Shown: in pieces, positions 51,405-55,830 of the stretch
Layout: each line of letters begins with the position of its first letter
Position numbering within the stretch: position 1 is the first letter of the stretch
Source of the DNA: Moorena bouillonii PNG
GTDB lineage: Bacteria; Cyanobacteriota; Cyanobacteriia; Cyanobacteriales; Coleofasciculaceae
Assembly (NCBI RefSeq): GCF_001942495.1
Contig: NZ_MKZS01000001.1
Location: 715,297-771,126 of the forward strand
Direction: 5' to 3'
DNA: 55,830 nucleotides
Notes under the pieces: generated by a model
Seen by the model: only the letters and a program-made list of their open reading frames with translations
What the model was told of the DNA's origin: nothing
Database searches by the model: none
Position numbers and translations under genes: made by a program

Positions 51405-53213
51405 ATGAATAAACCACTGCGAGTTTTGATTGTCGAAGACTCAGAATATGATGCTGAGTTGCTAGTGGTTGAACTAAAAAATGGTGGCTACGAAGCAATT
51501 TATGAACGAGTGGAAGCACCAGGAGCAATGAACGAAGCCCTAGATAATAAAGGGTGGGATCTGGTGATTGCTGATTACTTCATGGCTAAGTTTAGCGCCA
51601 TTAGTGCCTTACTCCTGTTACAAAAAAAAGGGTTAGACTTACCGTTTATTATCGTCTCCGGCTCGATTAAGGAAAATATGGCAATCGCTGCTATGAAAGC
51701 GGGAGCCCATGACTATTTACTTAAACACCAGTTAGCACGATTAGTTCCGGCGGTGGAGCGGGAGTTAAGAGAAGCAAAGGTGCGCAAAAATTACCGGAAG
51801 GCAATCAAGAGGTTACAAGACCTGACGTTTTATGACGAATTGACCGGTTTGCCTAATCGGACATTGTTTTTATACTACCTTCGCCAGTGGTTTAAGCCAG
51901 TAAAGCCAATTCACAATCGCAAATGTCTACCGATGGCATACCCGATTCTACCAACTCTTTGCTGGGATGAACCAATTGTTGGAAACACTCAGAAGGATAA
52001 TGTATTTGCTGTGCTATGTCTGACTCTCAGTCGCTACCTACTTATCCAATACAGTCTAGGTGATCTACTCAGTGAACAACTCCTAGTTGCTACTGCTCAA
52101 CGCTTACAGGAATGCATCGGTGCTCAGGATATAGTGGCGAGGATGGGAGAGAATAAATTTGGGATTTTGCTCTCGAATATCCAAGACTTAGATCAGGTGA
52201 AAGAGACAGCTGAGCGTATCCATCAGGAGATTTCCATCCCATTTGAACTCAATGGGCGAGTCGTGTCTTCTAATTGCTACATTGGTATTGTCCTGAGTAC
52301 CATGGGGTATGAGCAACCGAAAGATTTGCTGCGAGGGGCAGATACGGCGATGTATTATGCCAAATTAGAAGGTATTGGCTCCTCAGAAGTTTTTCATCCT
52401 AGTATGCAACAGAGAGCTATTGAGCGACTACAGTTAGAAACCGACTTACAACAGGCAATTAAATACGAAACATTGCATCTGAATTATCAACCAATAGTGT
52501 CCCTGACAACGGGCAAAACTATTGGTTTTGAAGCCTTGGCGAGGTGGCAGCACCGCACTCGCATCAAGGTTAGTCCTAGTGAGTTTATTCCGGTAGCAGA
52601 AGAAACAGGACTAATTATCCCCCTTGGGGAATGGATTTTGCGGGAAGCCTGCAAACAGTTAAGCTTTTGGCAAGACCAGTTTCCTGATTATTCTTCTTTG
52701 AGTATCAGTGTGAATCTGTCTGGTATTCAACTCAACCAACCCCAGCTGATTGACCAGATTGACCAAATCTGCACCACCTTAGAATTGAGTGGGGCGAACT
52801 TGAAGCTGGAAATTACTGAGAGTGTGTTGGTAGATAATGCCTCAGTTGCTAGCACTATCTTGCAGAAACTTAAAGACAGAAATATAAAATTGTGTATCGA
52901 TGATTTTGGCACCGGATACTCATCGTTTTCCTATCTAAATGATTTGCCAATTGATATCCTGAAAATTGACCGTTCTTTTCTTAGCAAAGGATTTCCAAAA
53001 AATGGCAAAACTTTGGATACGCTAGAAGCGATAGTTAATCTAGCTAAAAAGCTAAAAATTGAGGTAATTGCTGAGGGCATAGAAACCCAAGAACAAAAGG
53101 ATATTTTGCAAGATTTAGGATGTGACTATGGACAAGGATTCTTGTTTGATGAAGCCCTTACTCCGGAAATGGTGACCAATTTGATGTTAACCAAGCCAGA
53201 TAGGTTTTGGTAA
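51405..53213 (+). CDS. Response regulator REC-GGDEF-EAL, probable c-di-GMP phosphodiesterase
   Basis: 602 residues. Receiver (5-122): IVEDSEYD, acceptor Asp in LVIADYF, IVSGS, LLKHQ. GGDEF-like domain (about 140-345): opens LTFYDELTGLPNR normally but carries a 35-residue extra loop (KPVKPIHNRKC...) and has MGENK where the GG(D/E)EF signature should be, so cyclase activity is unlikely. The EAL domain (about 350-598) is intact: FEALARW, ITESVL, IDDFGTGYSS, K in LKIDRSF, AEGIE, and a QGFLF ending. The prediction is a phosphorylation-controlled c-di-GMP phosphodiesterase. An AGGAT site precedes the ATG. Confidence 0.92.
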   Translation: MNKPLRVLIVEDSEYDAELLVVELKNGGYEAIYERVEAPGAMNEALDNKGWDLVIADYFMAKFSAISALLLLQKKGLDLPFIIVSGSIKENMAIAAMKAGAHDYLLKHQLARLVPAVERELREAKVRKNYRKAIKRLQDLTFYDELTGLPNRTLFLYYLRQWFKPVKPIHNRKCLPMAYPILPTLCWDEPIVGNTQKDNVFAVLCLTLSRYLLIQYSLGDLLSEQLLVATAQRLQECIGAQDIVARMGENKFGILLSNIQDLDQVKETAERIHQEISIPFELNGRVVSSNCYIGIVLSTMGYEQPKDLLRGADTAMYYAKLEGIGSSEVFHPSMQQRAIERLQLETDLQQAIKYETLHLNYQPIVSLTTGKTIGFEALARWQHRTRIKVSPSEFIPVAEETGLIIPLGEWILREACKQLSFWQDQFPDYSSLSISVNLSGIQLNQPQLIDQIDQICTTLELSGANLKLEITESVLVDNASVASTILQKLKDRNIKLCIDDFGTGYSSFSYLNDLPIDILKIDRSFLSKGFPKNGKTLDTLEAIVNLAKKLKIEVIAEGIETQEQKDILQDLGCDYGQGFLFDEALTPEMVTNLMLTKPDRFW

Positions 53214-53425
53214 TCGCTATAGTAGGAATTAAGACAAGCAAAAGGGTATCCCCCCTTATCTCTGGGAAGATCAGGGGGCAAGCTTGCATGTAAAAGAGGC
53301 GAAACATGAAACCTGACTTGGAAAACAGATCCTACACTGCAAGAGCTGACCATAGACTAGGTGATTCAGTCTTGAGCACGTCTTACCACTCAAGACAATG
53401 CACTCAAGACAATGCACTCAAGACA
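53214..53425. other. Spacer with CACTCAAGACAATG repeats
   Basis: Holds a CCCCCTTATC...GATCAGGGGG inverted stretch (53250-53278) and CACTCAAGACAATG 14-mers (53392-53430). These can be read in frame as an N-terminal extension of the next protein, which is probably artificial. Confidence 0.5.
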
Positions 53426-54184
53426 ATGCACTTAGGACTCAAAACTCAAGACAATGGACTGAGCACTCAAAACTCAGCACTGAGTTTGCTTAAACGTTTA
53501 CTAATTGCCACAACGGTGCTGTTGGCTGTTGTCCCTATAACGACTAGTTGCAGTCTACTGGAACGTCAGCCTCGGTCAAACTCTACCTTGGTCTACAAAG
53601 GACCAGTTACCCAGGAGGTGAAAGCTGGTTCATTGATACCAGGGACTGATATTCGGTACATCAGTAGGACGGAGGATAAAACTGCTGAAGTGTTGATCAA
53701 TGGACAGCGTGCATTCAAGCGCAGTGGTGACTCTCTTGACTGGACTGGAAGTCCCCTGAGGGGAGTCGAAATGCGCCTCAATCAACGGGTATTAGTTTAT
53801 AGTGAGGAACGCCTACAAGCTGGTGGTACTGTTCGTCTAACGGTAGATGGGGTATCTTCTAAACCGGGTTTAGTACCGCAGGTAGCGGACAAAACAAACC
53901 CCAGTATAGTGGTTTACAAGGTTCCAGTGTTATACCGAGTCAAGCAGGGAGAAACAATTCCTGGCACCACTTTGAGTTATACGGGCAAAACTGAAAAAGG
54001 TGCGCAGTTGGGTGGATTACCAGCCGGAGAGTCTCCTTACCGCCAAGGGGGTGACTCGATCAGTTGGCAAGGAGAATTACGCCCCAGAGTTTATCTCGAT
54101 TTAGTAGTGCGTACCGCCTTCTATAACGAAGACCGTCTGAGTGTGACTGGCTTAGCAACAGTTATCCTAGCGATCGGTGGTTGA
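53426..54184 (+). CDS. Lipoprotein with two repeated domains
   Basis: No known family recognised. A signal segment (SLLKRLLIATTVLLAVVP) ends in TTSC, so it is probably a lipoprotein. Two domains of about 90 residues follow, clearly related: VYKGPVTQEVKAGSLIPGT...GDSLDWTGS...NQRVLVYSEERLQAGG and VYKVPVLYRVKQGETIPGT...GDSISWQGE...VVRTAFYNEDRLSVTG. The domains look all-beta. The frame is open from 53306, but that part encodes repeat DNA; the ATG at 53426, or a TTG near 53488 just before the signal segment, is more believable. The TPR gene follows 96 bp later on the same strand. Confidence 0.72.
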   Translation: MHLGLKTQDNGLSTQNSALSLLKRLLIATTVLLAVVPITTSCSLLERQPRSNSTLVYKGPVTQEVKAGSLIPGTDIRYISRTEDKTAEVLINGQRAFKRSGDSLDWTGSPLRGVEMRLNQRVLVYSEERLQAGGTVRLTVDGVSSKPGLVPQVADKTNPSIVVYKVPVLYRVKQGETIPGTTLSYTGKTEKGAQLGGLPAGESPYRQGGDSISWQGELRPRVYLDLVVRTAFYNEDRLSVTGLATVILAIGG

Positions 54185-54280
54185 CGGTGGTTAGCCTTTG
54201 GCCTACCTTTTTGGAGTTTGGATGTTACAGTTGACACTTGAGATGGCTACTTGAATGGCGGGAAGACCCTACATTGGTCG

Positions 54281-55830
54281 ATGGATAAATCTAATGCGAT
54301 CGCAACTGAAAATCAGCATGCCCTGAAAAAACTGGCGTCGGCAGTAGAAGCGTCTCAGGGACAGTTCAAGCTGATTTTAGCCCGCTGTAATTATATCAGG
54401 GTGCGTTTCCGTTTGGTAGCGCAATTACCAACACTCTGCTCGGTTGACATTAATACCCTCACCCTTAAGCCATCGGACAAAGTTCTATATCACACCATTC
54501 GGTCAATAGTGGGAGAAGAACGCCCTACTGCTGTGATGGTGTTGGGCTTAGAATCGGTGCAGAATCTAGCACAGATGCTGAGTGTGACTAATCAACTGCT
54601 CGAAGAGTTTCAGAAAAATCTTCCTTTCCCCTTAGTGTTATGGATTACAGATGACATTCAGCAGCAACTAACCCAGTTTGCTCCAGATTTCGAGAGTTTG
54701 GGGACACCGATAGAATTTGCGAACGCAACAGAAACCTTAATTACTGAACTCCAAGAGACTACCGATGCTATCTTTGACTATATTTTAAAATCCAGAAGCA
54801 TAGCATACTTTGTCCCTACTGATATAGGTGTTCTACGTCACCGGGAAATTGATGCTGCTCTGAAGGATTTACAGCATCGGGGTGAAACCCTTGAACCTGC
54901 GCTCAAAGCTAGTATAGAATTCCTTCGCGGTCAACAGGCTTATGCTAACTATCAGTTGGGTAGTGCAGTAACTCACTATGAGCAAAGTTTGGCATTTTGG
55001 CAACCAGCGCCAAGGGAGACTGAGAGATGGGGAGATCAGGAGATCAGGAGATCAGGAGATGGGGAGAGTGAGAAGCATGTTTCTTCATCTAATTTAGAGA
55101 ACTTAGACGATCTAGAGAACTTAGACGATCTAGAGAACTTAGCAGATCTAAATTATTTAGAAGATTTAGATAATTTAGAAAACGGCAGTGATACTACGGT
55201 CAATGAGATTACCGTTTCTGATCAGCAATTCCTGGAGCGTCAGGGAATAGTCCTGTTTTACATTGGGTTGTGTTATTTCCAGCAGGGGGAAAAGTCTCGG
55301 GAACCAGAAAACTGTCTCTATTGGAACGATGCTAGAGGATTATTCCAGCAGTGTCTTGATCGGTTTGAGCAGTTGAATCGTCATGATTTAGTCACAAAGT
55401 TTATCAATCAACTAGGTGAGGTGATGCAACGCCTAGAGGATTGGGATGATTTGTATCACTTGGCTCACAATGCCCTAGGGTTACAGCAACGCCAAATCCT
55501 ATTAGGGGCGCAAGGTCTGGCACCACTAAAAGCCCAAGCTTACGGATTTTTAGCAGAAGTCGCTCTTAACCAATCTCGTTGGCAAGAAGCTAAGCAAAAT
55601 GCTCAGAAAGCATTAGATACTATAGGGAAAGTTTCCTATGGTGTTACCCAAGAGGGCACAGAGGAAACAGAAGGCATAGAGGGCACAAAACCATCTCTTA
55701 CAGCAAATTTCGCCCCCCTAGCCCCCCAACTTTGCGGTGCGACCCGTGGCGAATTTAATTCGCCTACGGAAAGCGCACCGGGGGAGACTTTAACTTACTT
55801 TTCTCCCCCAGGATTGGGGGTCAGGGGGCG
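54281..55830 (+). CDS. TPR-containing protein, 3' end beyond the window
   Basis: At least 516 codons without a stop, continuing past the window. The N-terminal domain (ALKKLASAVEASQGQFKLILARCNY, in part; PTAVMVLGLESV; LPFPLVLWITDD) resembles the inactive STAND/AAA-like leader of cyanobacterial TPR proteins, with no P-loop. Helical TPR-like repeats follow (FLRGQQAYANYQLGSAVTHYEQSL; GIVLFYIGLCYFQQGEK; AYGFLAEVALNQSRWQEAKQNAQKAL). Two stretches are repeat-derived yet in frame: GGAGATCAG units plus a LENLDD repeat (about 55021-55150) and a GCCCCCCTAGCCCCCC inverted repeat from 55706. A protein-interaction scaffold is likely; specific role unknown. Confidence 0.78.
   Translation, partial: MDKSNAIATENQHALKKLASAVEASQGQFKLILARCNYIRVRFRLVAQLPTLCSVDINTLTLKPSDKVLYHTIRSIVGEERPTAVMVLGLESVQNLAQMLSVTNQLLEEFQKNLPFPLVLWITDDIQQQLTQFAPDFESLGTPIEFANATETLITELQETTDAIFDYILKSRSIAYFVPTDIGVLRHREIDAALKDLQHRGETLEPALKASIEFLRGQQAYANYQLGSAVTHYEQSLAFWQPAPRETERWGDQEIRRSGDGESEKHVSSSNLENLDDLENLDDLENLADLNYLEDLDNLENGSDTTVNEITVSDQQFLERQGIVLFYIGLCYFQQGEKSREPENCLYWNDARGLFQQCLDRFEQLNRHDLVTKFINQLGEVMQRLEDWDDLYHLAHNALGLQQRQILLGAQGLAPLKAQAYGFLAEVALNQSRWQEAKQNAQKALDTIGKVSYGVTQEGTEETEGIEGTKPSLTANFAPLAPQLCGATRGEFNSPTESAPGETLTYFSPPGLGVRG
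55706..55830. repeat. Nested inverted repeats inside the TPR gene
   Basis: The outer arms CGCCCCCCTAGCCCCCCAAC and GGATTGGGGGTCAGGGGGCG enclose an inner hairpin GGTGCGACCCGTGGCGAATT / AATTCGCCTACGGAAAGCGCACC. The outer family also occurs at 40670 and the inner one at about 1590. All of it reads in frame. Confidence 0.8.

Noticed and set aside
51405-53213. Active diguanylate cyclase
   Set aside because: The signature reads MGENK rather than GGDEF, so only the EAL activity is supported.
53306-53425. N-terminal extension of the duplicated-domain lipoprotein
   Set aside because: It is read from CACTCAAGACAATG repeats and would bury the signal peptide behind 60 residues.

Overview
The window looks like chromosome from a large-genome filamentous cyanobacterium of the Moorena (Moorea)/Lyngbya type. 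The evidence is the many HIP1 octamers (GCGATCGC), many tandem arrays of 7-base units, the repeat families built on GTTCGCGTAGCG and GTGGCCNNAGGCCA, an NRPS locus, and several multidomain two-component kinases. No tRNA, rRNA or CRISPR array was seen. The species is inferred from style only.

Layout. 1-1.1 kb: lipoprotein version of a hydratase/FAA-fold enzyme. 1.7-15 kb: signalling block of four related hybrid histidine kinases (the last cut by an in-frame stop), one intact sugar-type ABC solute-binding lipoprotein without a permease, and the collapsed remains of a second binding-protein/kinase pair. 15.4-22.3 kb, minus strand: one terminal NRPS module (C-A-N-methyltransferase-PCP-TE, specificity code read as tyrosine), an O-methyltransferase, and an upstream shred of a polyketide ketosynthase. 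22.7-33.2 kb: DUF697 GTPase, family 2 glycosyltransferase, PfpI/DJ-1 protein, a JAMM protease-MoeB/rhodanese operon, an unknown protein, ABC-class ATPase, DUF433 protein and an alpha/beta hydrolase.

33.5-39.6 kb is a graveyard of small accessory genes. A YccF gene and a BrnA-type antitoxin gene are each cut by the same 53-bp hairpin element. A BrnT toxin survives only as its tail. A FitA/VapC-type toxin-antitoxin operon is split by a 1150-bp IS5-like insertion sequence whose ends and 3-bp target duplication can be read exactly. A DUF433 antitoxin is followed by a 14-codon stub of its toxin. A solo cytosine-5 DNA methyltransferase and a hydrolase-like protein lacking its nucleophile also lie here.

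39.5-44.8 kb, minus strand, is the best candidate for an undescribed system. Two related membrane-cluster GTPases (one carrying a seven-blade WD40 propeller), a CD225/dispanin protein, a DUF2752 membrane protein and a single-pass unknown protein lie in one orientation, the first four close enough to be an operon. 45.4-48.7 kb holds an excisionase-like HTH protein and alaS. 48.8-51.3 kb is repeat-dominated (a twelve-copy 39-bp array and a 420-bp direct duplication) with a small HMA protein. 51.4-55.8 kb encodes a REC-GGDEF-EAL protein, a duplicated-domain lipoprotein and a TPR protein that runs off the window.

A recurring theme is repeat DNA entering genes: some copies broke genes (membrane protein at 8.6-9.2 kb, yccF, brnA), others were absorbed in frame (NRPS A domain, kinase dimerisation domain, methyltransferase tail, TPR protein).
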